Below are positions 35,330-47,664 of a stretch of 64,000 nt of DNA, one piece after another. The stretch comes from Flaveria trinervia (lineage: Eukaryota; Streptophyta; Magnoliopsida; Asterales; Asteraceae): assembly GCA_025506515.1 (NCBI GenBank), contig CM046454.1:37560503-37624502 (forward strand). The letters are read 5' to 3'. A model generated the notes under the pieces. It searched no databases, was not told the origin of the DNA, and saw only the letters and a list, made by a program, of their open reading frames with translations. A program made the translations under genes and the position numbers. Position 1 is the stretch's first letter; every line of letters starts with the position of its first letter.

Positions 35330-36255
35330 TGTTGGACCAAAAGAACCAATGAGCCAAGATCAGAAAACCTCTAAGTCCCACATGATATCACAACAACTGC
35401 TGAAGGCTTCATCAGCAGTTCAACAAGTGCTGAAAACTCCAACAGCTGAAGATCAAGTACTGAAGACTTCAACAGCTGAAGAACACAAGTACTGAAGCTG
35501 AACAGCTGAAGAACACAAGTGCTGAAGCTGAATAGCTGAAGAACACAAGTGCTAAAGCTGAACAGCTGAAGAACACAAGTGCTGAAGCTGAAGACCAAAG
35601 TACTGAAGTACAACAGCTGAAGAGTCTACAAGTGCTGAAGATCAACAACTGGTGTACAATGTCTGAAGACAAAGACTGAAGACATCAGCTGATGATATCT
35701 ACTGAAGCCATCAGCTGATGAAACATCTGAAGTTCAAGTCTGAAGACCAAGTACTAAAGTTTCAATAGTTTGTCACAACAGCTGAAGAGTACTTCTTCAG
35801 TAGTTGTGATATCAGTAGTTTTATGTTTTTACTTTCAGTAGTTTTGTAAAACGACTGAAGAGCTTGTTTTTCAGTCGTTATAGTATCAGTAGTTTTATGT
35901 TTTTCAGTAGTTATAGTAACTGATAACACTTAGTATTTTTGTAAGAAGATGTCAGCTGTTTTGACATCTTCAGTAATTGTGTTTCAGTTGGAATAATTCT
36001 GTTAGATGTCACTATCAAGTGACATCAACAGACGTCACATCTCTTATATAAGAGGTGTCGACCTAATTGTAATTGTGACATTCCGTTACCACGAAAGCGA
36101 ATATTGTATGGAATCTATTTGCAGAATTCTCTCTATCTATAACCGTTTTTGTTCTTCATTGAATATCGTTTTGTTCTTGTGAATTGGCTAATTCATTGTT
36201 AGAATTCCGCTGCTATACTCTCTAATCAATCAAACGTAGATCACTGATCCTAACA
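35330..36255 (+). repeat. Element E 5' LTR (926 bp)
   Basis: TGTTGGACC to GATCCTAACA. It contains about four copies of a 30-bp unit (AACAGCTGAAGAACACAAGT plus GCTGAAGCTG) at about 35467-35590. Core promoter: GTCACTATCAAGTGAC, GACGTCAC at 36031-36038 and TATATAAG at 36045-36052. Confidence 0.93.
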
Positions 36256-36257
36256 AG

Positions 36258-36269
36258 TGCTATCAGAGC
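36258..36269 (+). other. Element E primer binding site
   Basis: TGCTATCAGAGC has one mismatch to the usual TGGTATCAGAGC and lies two bases after the LTR. Confidence 0.88.
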
Positions 36270-36480
36270 GGGTTAATCATTGATCGATCTAACAATTGAT
36301 CATTGAAACTGCTAATTGATATCTATGTTTGATTGAATTAGCATATTCGCAAGAACTGGTTATAGATTATTGAATCTCTGTCGCTTTCGTTCATTTATTT
36401 TGAGATCTCTCCTGGTTCAATTGGTTGTTGTGTTTTGTTCTAAATCTGTTTTAGCTTAATTGAATTTGATTGAATCTGAG

Positions 36481-39292
36481 ATGACTACTCCTTCTAATGA
36501 TCCTCACAATACCGGTTCCTCAACCAAGCCTCCGATGCTGGTTAGGACCGAGTATAACATATGGCAACGAAGAATGCTTCATCACCTGTCTGTTAACAGT
36601 TTAGGTTGTTGGACATCTGTGGTACATGGACCACATAAGCCTATGGTGAACAATCCAGAAACCAATCAAATGGTTCCGAAGAAGAAGGAACAATACTCTG
36701 ATGAAGATCGAAACTGTTTGAGATTGATGCTAAAGCCCATGGATTCTGGCCATGGCACTGCCTAATGAAATCTATTCAGGGCTTATGCATCACGAAACTG
36801 CTCATGATCTCTGGAATGTCCTGAAGGAACAATTCGGTGGCACAGATGAGGTCTTAGCAAATAACAGAGAAATCCTTGCCCAACAATATGAGACATTCTC
36901 TCATAGAAAGGGTGAGACACTAACTCAACAGTTTGAGCGTTTTTCCTGCTTGATCTCTGAGCTGAAAATGGTGAAACAGAATACACCAATAGCCTGATGA
37001 ATAACAGGTTCCTCAGATCACTGCCTGAGAGATGGACACATACATTATTGTCCTACTCTCCAGTGCAAATCTGGATAGCCTATCTCTCACCCAACTTCAT
37101 GGGAAACTGCTTACATTCAAAAGAGAGATAGAGCAGAAAAGGAAACTGTCCTCATCAGGAAAGCTCACTTATGACTTTGTACTAGGGAATACTGCCTTGG
37201 TTGGTCATGACTCAGAATATGATGCATCTGAAAGCAATTATGATGAGCATATTGATTTCTCTTCAAATAGTTTTGATCATGCATTTGTTGGTATTGAGAG
37301 TCATTCTGGCAGTAATAGTGACAATCTATGCTTCATCATGGAAGATTTGAAAGGAATTGCTGATGATGATCTAGAAGAGATGGATATTCTGAGCCAAATG
37401 GCACTGATTAATATCAGATCTCAGAAGTTCTATAAGAGAACTGGCAGGAAATTTCCTGGACTCTCTGGCAAAACCAAAGTTGGTTTTGACAAGAGTAAGT
37501 TGAGGTGTCACAAATGCCAAAGTCTGGGACACTTTGCAAGAGAGTGTAGATCAACTGGATCTAACTCTTCTGCACCCTTTGTGACTTTTCCTAGTACTAG
37601 TCCACAAAACAGAGGGCAACATCCTGCTGGTTCTGGTCATCATTCACATCCTAGATCTCCTGCATACTTTGTTCCCCAGGGTCAAATATCATATCCTTAT
37701 CCTGCTATTATATGCCTCAACCAAATCCTGTTCAAGCTCCAATTGCACAACAACCACAAGCATTGCCTGAACCACAACCTTCCCAATCTCATCAACAAAC
37801 TCAATCTCAACAACACACCGCTTCTTCACCCCAGGAGTTGTTGACTGGAGCAGTTTACCAGATGACTTGTCTGGTCATGAACAACTGTTCTCAGGTGCTG
37901 GTCAACATGGTGGTGAAAGTCCCTTTGAAATCTAGCTCTTATGGCTTTGGACTCTGCTGATACTTCATCCACTAATGCCTCTACTCCAAAGGTATCACAG
38001 GTATCTTCTGAGGCAAAAGCCAAATTGTGTTCTGAAACATGTATAGCAGCATTTGCATCTATTAGAGAAGCAAATGTAGCTTTAATCAACAAGAACATTG
38101 AGCTAGAACAAATAATTTCCAAAAGCAAAGCTGAATTTGAGTCTGTGCTTAATGATAAGATGATGAGATTTACAAACTTAAATGCCAAATAACTGATGAT
38201 AAGGCTAGGGAAGAGATACTTCTAGAGAAGTAGAAAGATCTCAAAGAAACCCTTGCAGTCACCCAGGTAGAGTGTGATAGATGGTACAATCATGCAAGGT
38301 TTTGAAATGCTTCATAGTAAGCAATCTGCTTCCAATGTGAAGTTTGGCATTGGTTACAATCACACTGCTCCACCTACAGATTTTACTCCCAGAGCAGAGG
38401 AAGAATCTGATGGTGAGAGTAATAACCAATCCATGTCATCATGTGATCTACTTTCTGATACAACACAATCAGAAGTAGAAGTCAGCATCAAGCCCTCTAA
38501 GAACCTATCAGCTGATGTTGATGCTTCCACTACTGACACTCATATGATCAATTGAGTTGATCAACTCAGGAGTTAATTCTAAAGTCCTGAAAGGACTAGA
38601 GAGCAGGATTTAACACCTGAAGTTCAAACTCCAACTACTGCCAGTACTGAAAAGAAGAAAACTATGAGTAGAAAGTGTTTGAAGACTACTAAAGAAGAAG
38701 CCAAGAAAGCAAACATGCTTCCAAAGTACTGAAGAGCAAGTCTTCAGTTGCTTCACACTCTTTAGTTGATGATCAACCTAAGATGAAGAAGAAACCATGT
38801 AAAGTATGTGGTTTGTTCAATCATCTTACAGATGATTGCTGGTACATAAGAAGAAATTAAGAGAACATGGTAAAAATGAAAACTGAGTTTGAGACCACAT
38901 TTGTATGAGCAACATCAAATCCTATAACCCTTAAGTCCACAAAGAAATCCAAAAAGGAAGGGGTTAAACATGTGACAACTGAGATTGCTCAGAAGAAGAA
39001 GGTGCAACATAGGAACTTATCAAACTCCACTAGCAATGTGTCTGATGAGCTGAAAGCTTTATCACAAAATCGGACACAACTGGTTATGATGGTTCAACAT
39101 CTATTGGGAAGAGTTAACCAATTAGATGTTCCTATGTTGAAACCACAGAAAAGGAGGTCCAAGCCAAAGGATTCTTCTTTTTCACCATCTTCTTCCTCTC
39201 AGGCTGTTGTTTCCAATAAACCTGTTAGTTTACCATCTGTTGATGAGACCAGGCCCAAAACCAAAAAGGTTTGGGTCACCAAAACTAACTGA
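36481..39292 (+). pseudogene. Element E gag (broken)
   Basis: Start MTTPSNDPHNTGSSTKPP. The gag domain has HDLWNVLKEQFGGTDEVL and QQYETFSHRKGETLTQQFER. Bases 37032-37844 are open: LTQLHGKLLTFKREIEQK, then DLEEMDILSQMALINIRSQKF, a Sirevirus-type hallmark. Zinc knuckle RCHKCQSLGHFARECR lies at 37506-37547. A Gln/Pro-rich part follows, then a coiled-coil-like stretch (37940-38190), a second knuckle (KPCKVCGLFNHLTDDC, 38798-38839) and a basic C-terminus ending KKVWVTKTN with TGA at 39290-39292. Frameshifts near 36760, 36995, 37700, 37930, 38200, 38560 and 38880. Gag forms the particle and binds RNA. Confidence 0.86.
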
Positions 39293-39307
39293 TGTTTATT
39301 ATTGCAG

Positions 39308-42300
39308 GGTTCTCCAACATGCCAAAGTAGCATTTGGTATGTAGACAGTGGGGGATCTATGCACATGACGGAGAACAGCTCTCTTCTTCATGACTACTCT
39401 CAAGGAAAGAAGGGGTTTGTTTCTTTTGGCAATGATGCTAGGGGTTACATCATTGGAAATGGATTTGTCTCCAATGGAGAAATCAAGTTTTATGATGTTA
39501 ATCATGTGGAAAATCTCAAGTACACTCTCTTGAGTGTTAGTGAAATGTGTGATAAAGGCCATGTTGCCCTTTTCACCAGTCAGAACTGTAGGATTCTGTC
39601 ATCCAAAGTTCTGCATTTGATTGATAAGGTGTTGGATGATCACACTCTCTTGAGAGCCAACAGGACAGGAAGAGTGTATGCCTTAGATCTTTGTAAGAAA
39701 ATAGATCTCAGAGGCAATCCTTGCCTATTTTCCAAAGCCTCTTCTCAAGAATCTAAACTATGGCACAGAAGGCTGCGTCATGTTAATTTCAAAAACATGA
39801 ATCATTAATCCACAATAGTTTAGTCAGAGCTTACCAATAAAGGAGTTCCACTGTGATAAAACCTGCACTGCTTGTTTAAAAGGAAAACAGCACAAAGTCT
39901 CATTCCCTCCTATTGAAGAGCCTAAGTCCACTGCCTGCTTGCAATTACTGCATATGGATCTATTTGGTCCTTGAGAGTAATGAGCATGGAAAAGAAGAAA
40001 TACTGTCTGGTAATTGTGGATGATTACTCCAGATTTGTATGGACGTTCTTTCTACATTCAAAGGATGAGGTTGCTCAGAAGATTATTCACTTTGTGTTGT
40101 ATATTGAGAAGCAGTATTCCCTTCCAGTCAAGTGTATTAGGAGTGACAATGGAACTGAATTCAGAAACCATACACTGATGACTTCTATCTTTCAAAGGGA
40201 ATCAAAAGGCAGTTAGCATACCAAGGACTCCAAAAAAAAATGGAGTAGTGGAGAGAAAGAACAGGACCCTATTGAAGCTGCAAGGTCCATGCTGGCTGAC
40301 TCTGGTTTGCCACTGACCTTTTGGGGTGAAGCTGTTAACACAGCTTGCTATGTGCAGAATCGAGTCTTAGTAAATCAGAGGTTGATGAAGAATCCATATG
40401 AAGTTCTCCATCACTTGGCTCCTCTGATTTCATTTTTCAAAGCATTTGGGTGTCCCTGTTTTATTCTCAACACAAAGGATCAACTCAAAAATTGATCCTA
40501 AGGTGGATGCAGGGTATTTTGTTGGTTATTCATCTACTTGCAAGGCATACAGAGTTTTCAACTGCAGAACAAAGATAGTTGAAGAACTTTGCATGTGAAG
40601 TTTAATGAATCTCCTTTGGACAAGATTCCACAAAACCCTATGGAATTGTTTGATTTGGACATACTGCAATATGTTCCTTATCAACCTCCAGCGTGTTGCA
40701 GATCATGTGGATATCATCTTTTGCAGCATGTCTTCCACCTGTGGTATTGATGATGATGATGATAATATCAATACTCACCTATTCAAGTTTAGTGACCAAC
40801 TGCCTGTGTCTGCTAAATTTGATGTTCATGTAGCTCAGCAGCTCCATCCAACACAATGCTGATAAGATCTCTGATTCCTCTACATCTTTTGCGTTACCAT
40901 CTAATTCTTGGTTTCAAGAGTCTGCATCAACATCTGCTGCTGCTGAAGGTCCTACAAACACTTGCACAGATCTCATTGTTTATCAAGAACTAAAGAATCA
41001 CACAATGTCTCAGATTATTGGTGATATCAATGCTGGTGTTTCAACAAGAAGTCAATTGTCTAACTTCTGCTTCTATGCTCTCTTCATCAGTCAGCTAGAG
41101 CCAAGAACTACCATGTTGCTTTGAGAGACAATGGATGGGTTGAAGCTATGCAGCTTGAGCTACTTTAGTTCAAGAAACAACAAGTGTGGGAACTGGTTCC
41201 TCTTCCCCCAGGTAAGTGTGCAATAGGCACTAAATGGGTGTTTAGGAATAAGACTGATGAAAATGGGCTTATTGTTAAGAACAAGGCTAGACTGGTTGTA
41301 CAGGGGTTTTCACAAGAAGAAGGTATTGACTATGATGAAACCTTTGCCCCTGTAGCCAGACTAGAGGCAATCAGATTGTTTTTAGCCTATGCTGCATTCC
41401 ACAATCTTAAAGTTTTTCAAATGGATGTCAAAGTGCCTTTTATATGGTAAAATAAAGGAAGAAGTTTATGTGTGTCACCACCAGTTTTTGAGGATAATAA
41501 ACATCCTGGATGGGTGTATAAACTTGATAAGGCTCTTTATGGGTTGAAACAAGCTCCTAGAGCCTGGTATAGGAACATTCTACTTTTCTTCTTAAGAATA
41601 ATTTCACTAGAGGCTCCATTGATAAGACTTTGTTTATTAAGAAGGTGGATCAGCATAAGCTACTTGTTCATATTTATGTTGATGATATCATTTTTGCATC
41701 CTCTGATCCCCAGTTGTGTGATGATTTTACAACATTAATGAAAAAGAGGTTTGAAATGAGTGCAATGGGAGAATTACAGTTCTTTCTAGGCTTGCAAATT
41801 AATAAAAGGCTGATGGAACCTTTATTCATCAGTCAAAATATACAAAAGATCTTTTGAATAAGTTTGATTTACAAAACTGTAAGCCCTGTTCTACTCCCAT
41901 GTGCAACCCACACACTGGATGCTGATCAGAAAGGTAAAGCTGTTGATGAAACACTTTACAGATGTATGATTGGCTCCTTGACGTATTTAACAGCTTCTAG
42001 ACCAGATATTATGTTTGCTACATGTGTTTGTGCTAGATTTCAGGCTGCTCCTAAAGAGTCTCATTTGATTGCAGTCAAGAGAATCTTTAGATATTTGCAA
42101 GGTACACAATCTCTGGGTTTATGGTATTCCACTGACACTCTTGCAAATTAGTTGCTTTTCAGATAGTGACTATGCAGGGTGCAAGTTAACTAGAAAGTCA
42201 ACTTCTAGTGGTTGTCATTCCTAGGCAACTGTTTGATTTCTTGGCAGAGTAAGAAACAAACATCTGTTGCTACATCAACTGCTGAGGCCGAGTACATTGC

Positions 42301-42608
42301 TGCTCCAAGTTGTACTTCTCAGGTACTCGGCTTCAGAACCAACTCCTGGATTATGGCATTACAGAGACTAAGACTCCATTATTAATGGATAGTGCTTCAG
42401 CTCTGTGTATTGTTAAAAATCCAGTCCAGCACTCTAGGACCAAACATATAGAGATCAGACAACTTATTCGGGATTGTTTTGAAAAAGGTCTGATTGATCC
42501 TAAGTTTGTGCCTAGTGCTGATGAGCTTGCAGATATTTTTACTAAGCCTTTGGAGAGTTCTACTTTCCAAAACCTTGTGTTAAGGCTGGTATGCTGCAGC
42601 TAGAATAA
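39308..42608 (+). pseudogene. Element E pol: protease, integrase, RT, RNase H (broken)
   Basis: In frame with gag across the stop. Protease SIWYVDSGGSMHMTE (about 39330-39370). Pre-integrase SKLWHRRLRHVNF (39757 on) and HCDKTCTACLKGKQHKV (39850-39900). Integrase YCLVIVDDYSRFVWTF (39999 on), RSDNGTEFRNH (40139 on), then MLADSGLPLTFWGEAVN. RT from DNGWVEAMQ (41130), GTKWVFRNKTDENGLIVKNK, FQMDVK; YVDD at 41675-41686. RNase H from SDSDYAGCK (about 42160) to HSRTKHIEIR. The ancestral stop is at 42606-42608. Breaks lie near 39808, 39970, 40170-40290, 40490, 41105, 41440, 41580, 41860, 42140 and 42590, nearly all single-base. Confidence 0.88.
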
Positions 42609-43285
42609 GTGACAACTACTGATGATTTCAGTAATAATATTGGTGATCATTGGTAACCATGTCACATATAAGTACTGATGAGTCTTTCACCTTTAGTAGT
42701 TTTTATAACTACTGACGGCTAAATGCCTCACATACTGAAGTACTTTATTTATAAAACTACTGATGTAGTTACAACTACTGATGTAGTTACAACTACTGAA
42801 ATCAGTACAAACAGATAAGTACTGACGTCCTATGAAACATCTGAAAAGCAGAAGCAAAGTCTGATGTAGTGTTGAGGACAGTATGAAGGACAGTATGAAC
42901 AGCTGAAGGCTATGATTGACGAAAACTACTGAAGAGAACTTTCTCTTCAGTTGTTTCTACAACTGCTGTTTCATTCTAAACAACTGAACAAACCACTGTC
43001 TTCAGTAGTTTTCACAACTACTGATGACACACACCAAGTCCTCAGTTGTTTCATCATCTGAAGTCAAAACCATGGTCTTCAGTAGTTTTCTAACTGCTGA
43101 TGCCTAAAACCACGACTTCAGCTGTTTTAACGTCTGAAAGGGTAATACCATGTCAACAGTCGATTTAAAACTACTGATGACTAACACCACACCCTCAGTC
43201 ATTTTCTCACCCCTACCCTATAAATACCTGTCCTCTTCTCTAAAGTTTCATTAGCCGTTATTTTCTGAACTTCTCTCTCTCAAAC
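42609..43285 (+). promoter_or_regulatory. Element E pol-ORF2 spacer with TATA box
   Basis: No gene is visible. It holds CTTCAGTAGTTTTCACAACTAC and similar hairpin units (about 42690-43190), a short duplication GATGTAGTTACAACTACT near 42764-42800, and TATAAATA at 43219-43226, 67 bp before the ORF2 ATG. Confidence 0.6.
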
Positions 43286-46200
43286 ATGGCGACCATAAGT
43301 TTGAAACCACGACACAGCTGCGTTGCTTACCTTACAAAGTCGGCTTTCTGGAACAAATATGATAATGCCATTGACTTATGGTGGATTCCCAATATCGCAC
43401 AACTTTCTCTTGAATCCAACATTTACCCCGAATCCCTCAGTCAATTCTGGTCAAATGCTTTTGTTCATACTGATGAGTCTACCGGTCAGATCTCTGTTCG
43501 GTCCCTTATCAACCAGAAACCAGTGGTCGTTACAGCCGACACATCATTCGTCGGGCATTACACTTACACGACTCCACCGTTGTGACTGCATGCACCCAAA
43601 GGGCACAACATATGTCCTTTATCAATCATGGGTATGAAGGTGATCTTCGAGCTACAACCGTTCTAAAGAAACATTTCCATGACGCTGAGAAAGTCATTTT
43701 TCACATGGTAATGTCTGTTTAGCCTCCAAGACATCTTCTTGGGATCAAATGTCATCCCAATGGCAACAGGTATTGTATTCTATTCTAGAACACCAATCGC
43801 TAAATTTTTTTGAAATTGTGTTTCTAGAAATAAAAACTTGGCTCAGAAACCTGTGGCAAACCGATGGCCATTATATCCCAGGTTTCTGATGGCCATTATT
43901 TTGGATGAATTAAAATCTGATGGCCTTGTTGGCCTTGGAGTCCCTGCACCAGCTGTTTTGGCTGAGGTATACTCCAGGCACAACTCAGACCCTACACCCA
44001 AAGAAGCTGCCCGAATGCTAAAGCCCAAGCACGGGGAACCCACAGCTTCCTCCATCAGAACCAAAGTCCCCACTAAACCAAACCCAAAATAACCCCAAAC
44101 AGCTATTCAGGGAGATGAGTCCCCTGAAGATGCTCCTGCACCACCAACGCAGGCTATACTTGCTGGCTTAAACCCCCCAGCAGTATCAGAGACTCTACCA
44201 GCCATAGCCGCTCAGGATTCCTCTCAAAAGGAGCCTGCAGCCACCACACAAGGGGTATCCACACATCTGGGATCTTCCTCACTTGAGGAGATTGCCATTG
44301 AAGAGCACCATCCTCCCCAGTGCACACTGCTTCTACCCCATCTCCCCATGCAACCGCCCCCCAAAGTCCAACCATAATTATTGCAAACGTGCTGACTCAG
44401 TTGCATGCCTCTCCTCCTCCCCAAAAACCACCACCAAAGGGGAGAACCACAGACATTGAGGAAGAGGGTCACCATGTTTCTGACAACCCACAACATCGGG
44501 TTTACAATTCTATCTCGGTGTAGATAGGGAGATTAGAATATCTAGTGAGGCTGCCACCTCTTCTGCATCAGCACATGATCAGAATGAGGCTGGTAACATT
44601 GCTAAGACCTCACTAGAGGCAACAGCTAATGATGGACATGCTACAACTGGTCTACACCCAGTGCATGTACATCCTGCTCCAAGCAGGAGGTTAGGTGATT
44701 CAGCTGATGATGACCTGGGCTTTTTCTATGACGTTCTAGCCCACAACACCATCCTGGAGGCTGAGGTAAGCAGACTACAAGAACTGCTTGCCAAGAAGTC
44801 TCAGGATGAAAGTCCATCTACCCCCACCAACCCACAGATGGCACCTTCAGTTGAAGGTTCCCCAAACACTTTACCCTCTCACTTCACTGAGCCTCCAGCT
44901 TCTGCTTTTGGCACTATCTCTCCGGGACAGAACCCCCGAGCAGATGGTTGCTGTATTCCAACAATCCCTACCTCTCATCACTCCCATCATCAATGAAATT
45001 GTTTATAAAGCCATTGATGAGAGGATTTCCTCAAGTCTACAACCACTCATTGATGCTGCTGTGCACAAGAAACTTTCTGCGGTACAAACCCCTGTATCCA
45101 ATGCATCCAAAAGGGGGAGAGTACTGCAGTGAAAGAAAAGAAGAGAAAAGAACTGAGGATGAGAAGGCAAAAAGAAAAACCCAGGTTTTGGAAAAAGAAA
45201 AGCAACAACAACTGATCACTTACAAAAGAAAGAAAAGTGCTGGTGATCAACCTACTACTGAAGAAAAACCCTTGGAAGAGCTTAAAGATGCAGATGACAC
45301 ACACAGCGATCCATGGACAAAATCATTGAGCAACTCTTCAAGCAAGGCTTTGACACAGCCACATTAGACAGTGAGATCAGGAGGTTGGAAGTGGAGGAAA
45401 TTCAACCAGATGGGCTGGGTATGATGTACTGGAGAAAGAGAGATTGGAGATCATGATTCGTTTCATTGCCAAATACATAGGAAGATCTTTGATGGAGATT
45501 CGTTCATGGACCAGAGACAGTATTCTGGCTATAGCCACCAGAAATGTTTGTTTGAGCAATTTCATAAGGGGATTATCATTGAAGACTTGATGAGGCTGGG
45601 GCTGGAAAAAGGTTTGAAATGGCAAGACTTACAAAGGCCAAACTCACAAACAAAATGCTTGAACAACCTTCCTATCACCCACTCAAAAACAGCCTACCCC
45701 TCAAATCTCCAAACCAATATCTAAGCCCAAATCCAACATCCTCAATCTTCAAAACCAATTCCTTTACCAACCCAATTATCATCCAGTGATGCACCTAGAA
45801 GGAGGAGAAGGGTGCTGAGGATAGAAGAAGATGAAGAAGAAGAGGATGAAGATGATAGTCTGCCACTCTGTTGTTCTAAAGCTACCAGAATCCAGGAGTC
45901 AACCCATGATCACACCTGACTCTCAAAGGGAAATGGTTAGAGTCAAGATAGAGATGAAGAACAACAGAAGCAGCACGATGAGCAACTACTGAAGATGGTT
46001 GACAAGGAATTTCCTCAGTCATCATCTATACAAGCCATGAAAGGGCATGCTCAGAGGCTGTACACTCTCAAACACACATTTCAGTATCTGAAGGAGAGAG
46101 TGAGAGTATGGCCAGACCCCAAGGTGAGTTCTAGAATCCATAAAAGATCTATTCCACATAGATACAATTGCCAGGTTAGAAAAACAATAGATTCTACCAT

Positions 46201-46570
46201 CATGTTGGCCATTGTAGTCTCACCATGGGAAATAATTGATGAATTCAAGAAGGCTCATCAATCAAAAATGACCCCTCAAGCTTTACTGGAAAACAAGATG
46301 ATCAAAAAGGGGTTATTATATAAAAAGCTTGAAGACATCAAGATGAATGAGCTCCAGTTACTCCTTGAAGGCACCCATCCTGATGAATTTGTCTATAGGG
46401 AGGTAACTACTGTGGAGTTGAAGAATGGCTGGACTGTGAAGTACTTATCTGAGTACTATGGTCCAGAGTTCTTCTTTGAAGGAGGAGTAGAAGAACTCTC
46501 CAAGGAGGAACAAGTTGTTCTCCTTGAAGCCTATGTTCGAGAGTCATACAGACTCATTATGGGGAAGTAA
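43286..46570 (+). pseudogene. Element E ORF2, third gene (broken)
   Basis: Start ATGGCGACC at 43286; TAA at 46568-46570. N-terminal domain (KPRHSCVAYLTKSAFWNKYDNAIDL) is open to 43585 with an internal shift near 43370. GLVGLGVPAPAVLAEVYSRHNSD follows, then a Pro/Thr/Ser-rich linker, DDDLGFFYDVLAHNTILEAEVSRL-type coiled coil (44661-44800), LITPIINEIVYKAIDERISS, basic KRGR stretches, ERLEIMIRFIAKYIGRSLMEI (45437 on), acidic EEDEEEEDEDD and an intact C-terminal domain 45995-46570 (VRVWPDPKVSSRIHKRS, LAIVVSPWEIIDEFKKA, LENKMIKKGLLYKKLED, YLSEYYGPEFFFEGG). No membrane segment. The C-terminal 191 residues are the best reference for this domain. Function is unknown. Confidence 0.76.
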
Positions 46571-46775
46571 ATCTCATGAATGGGATAACAACTCTGTATC
46601 CAGTTCCCCAAACAGAGTTCCTATTCATACCTTGCCAAACAGATCTCTGAGATTTCTTCCCAGGCCGGAGCTTATATGGGTCATCTTCTCTACTGATCAA
46701 GAAGGAAAAAGACCAACTTTTTGCCAACAATAAGTGGGAAAATAAATCAATTAGAGGTTTTGGCTGCATTGTTTC

Positions 46776-46783
46776 AGGGGGAG
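46776..46783 (+). other. Element E polypurine tract
   Basis: AGGGGGAG lies two bases before the 3' LTR. Confidence 0.9.
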
Positions 46784-46785
46784 TT

Positions 46786-47659
46786 TTTTGGACCAAAAGA
46801 ACCAATGAGCCAAGATCAGAAAACCTCTAAGTCCCACATGATATCACAACAACTGCTGAAGGCTTCATCAGCAGTTCGATAAGTGCTGAAAACACCAACA
46901 ACTGAAGATCAAGTACTGAAGACTTCAACAGCTGAAGAACACAAGTGCTGAAGCTGAACAGCTGAAGAACACAAGTGCTGAAGCTGAACAGCGGAAGACC
47001 AAAGTACTGAAGTACAACAGCTGAAAAGTCTACAAGTGCTGAAGATCAACAACTAGTGTACAACGTCTGAAGACAAAGACTGAAGACATCAGCTGATGAT
47101 ATCTACTGAAGTCATCAGCTGATGAAACATCTGAAGTTCAAGTCTAAAGACCAAGTACTGAAGTTTCAGTAGTTTGTCACAACAGCTGAAGAGTACTTCT
47201 TCAGTAGTTGTGATATCAATAGTTTTATGTTTTTACTTTCAGTAGTTTTGTAAAACGACTGAAGAGCTTGTTCTTCAGTCATTATAGTATCAGTAGTTTT
47301 ATGTTTTTCAGTAGTTATAGTAACTGATAACACTTAGTATTTTTGTAAGAAGATGTCAGCTGTTTTGACATCTTCAGTAATTGTCTTTCAGTTGGAATAA
47401 TTCTGTTAGATGTCACTATCAAGTGACATCAGCAGACGTCACATCTCTTATATAAGAGGTGTCGACCTAATTGTAATTGTGACATTCCGTTAATACGAAA
47501 GCGAATATTGAATGAAATCTATTTGCAGAATTTTCTCTATCTATAACTGTTTTTGTTCTTCATTGAATATCGTTTTGTTCTTGTGAATTGGCTAATTCAT
47601 TGTTAGAATTCCACTGCTATACTCTCTAATCAATCAAACGTAGATCACTGATCCTAACA
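46786..47659 (+). repeat. Element E 3' LTR (874 bp)
   Basis: It begins TTTTGGACC, so the terminal TG is mutated compared with the 5' LTR, and ends GATCCTAACA. It has only about two of the 30-bp CAGCTGAAGAACACAAGTGC units, which explains most of the length difference of 52 bp from the 5' LTR. TATATAAG at 47449-47456. Confidence 0.92.
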
Positions 47660-47664
47660 TCTTT
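47660..47664. repeat. Target-site duplication of element E, right copy
   Basis: TCTTT, same as 35325-35329. Confidence 0.92.

Larger units (their letters stand above)
35330..47659 (+). mobile_element. Element E: complete Sirevirus-like copia element (12.3 kb)
   Basis: Both LTRs, primer site, gag, pol, spacer, ORF2 and polypurine tract are present, with TCTTT duplications inside the integrase of gypsy element F. LTR ends match A and B (GATCCTAACA). Reading frames are longer than in C but still broken. Confidence 0.95.

Noticed and set aside
35467..35760. CRISPR-like or satellite array in LTRs
   Set aside because: Units are adjoining and imperfect, with no unique spacers, and lie within U3 of LTRs in a plant sequence. 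They are promoter-region tandem repeats.
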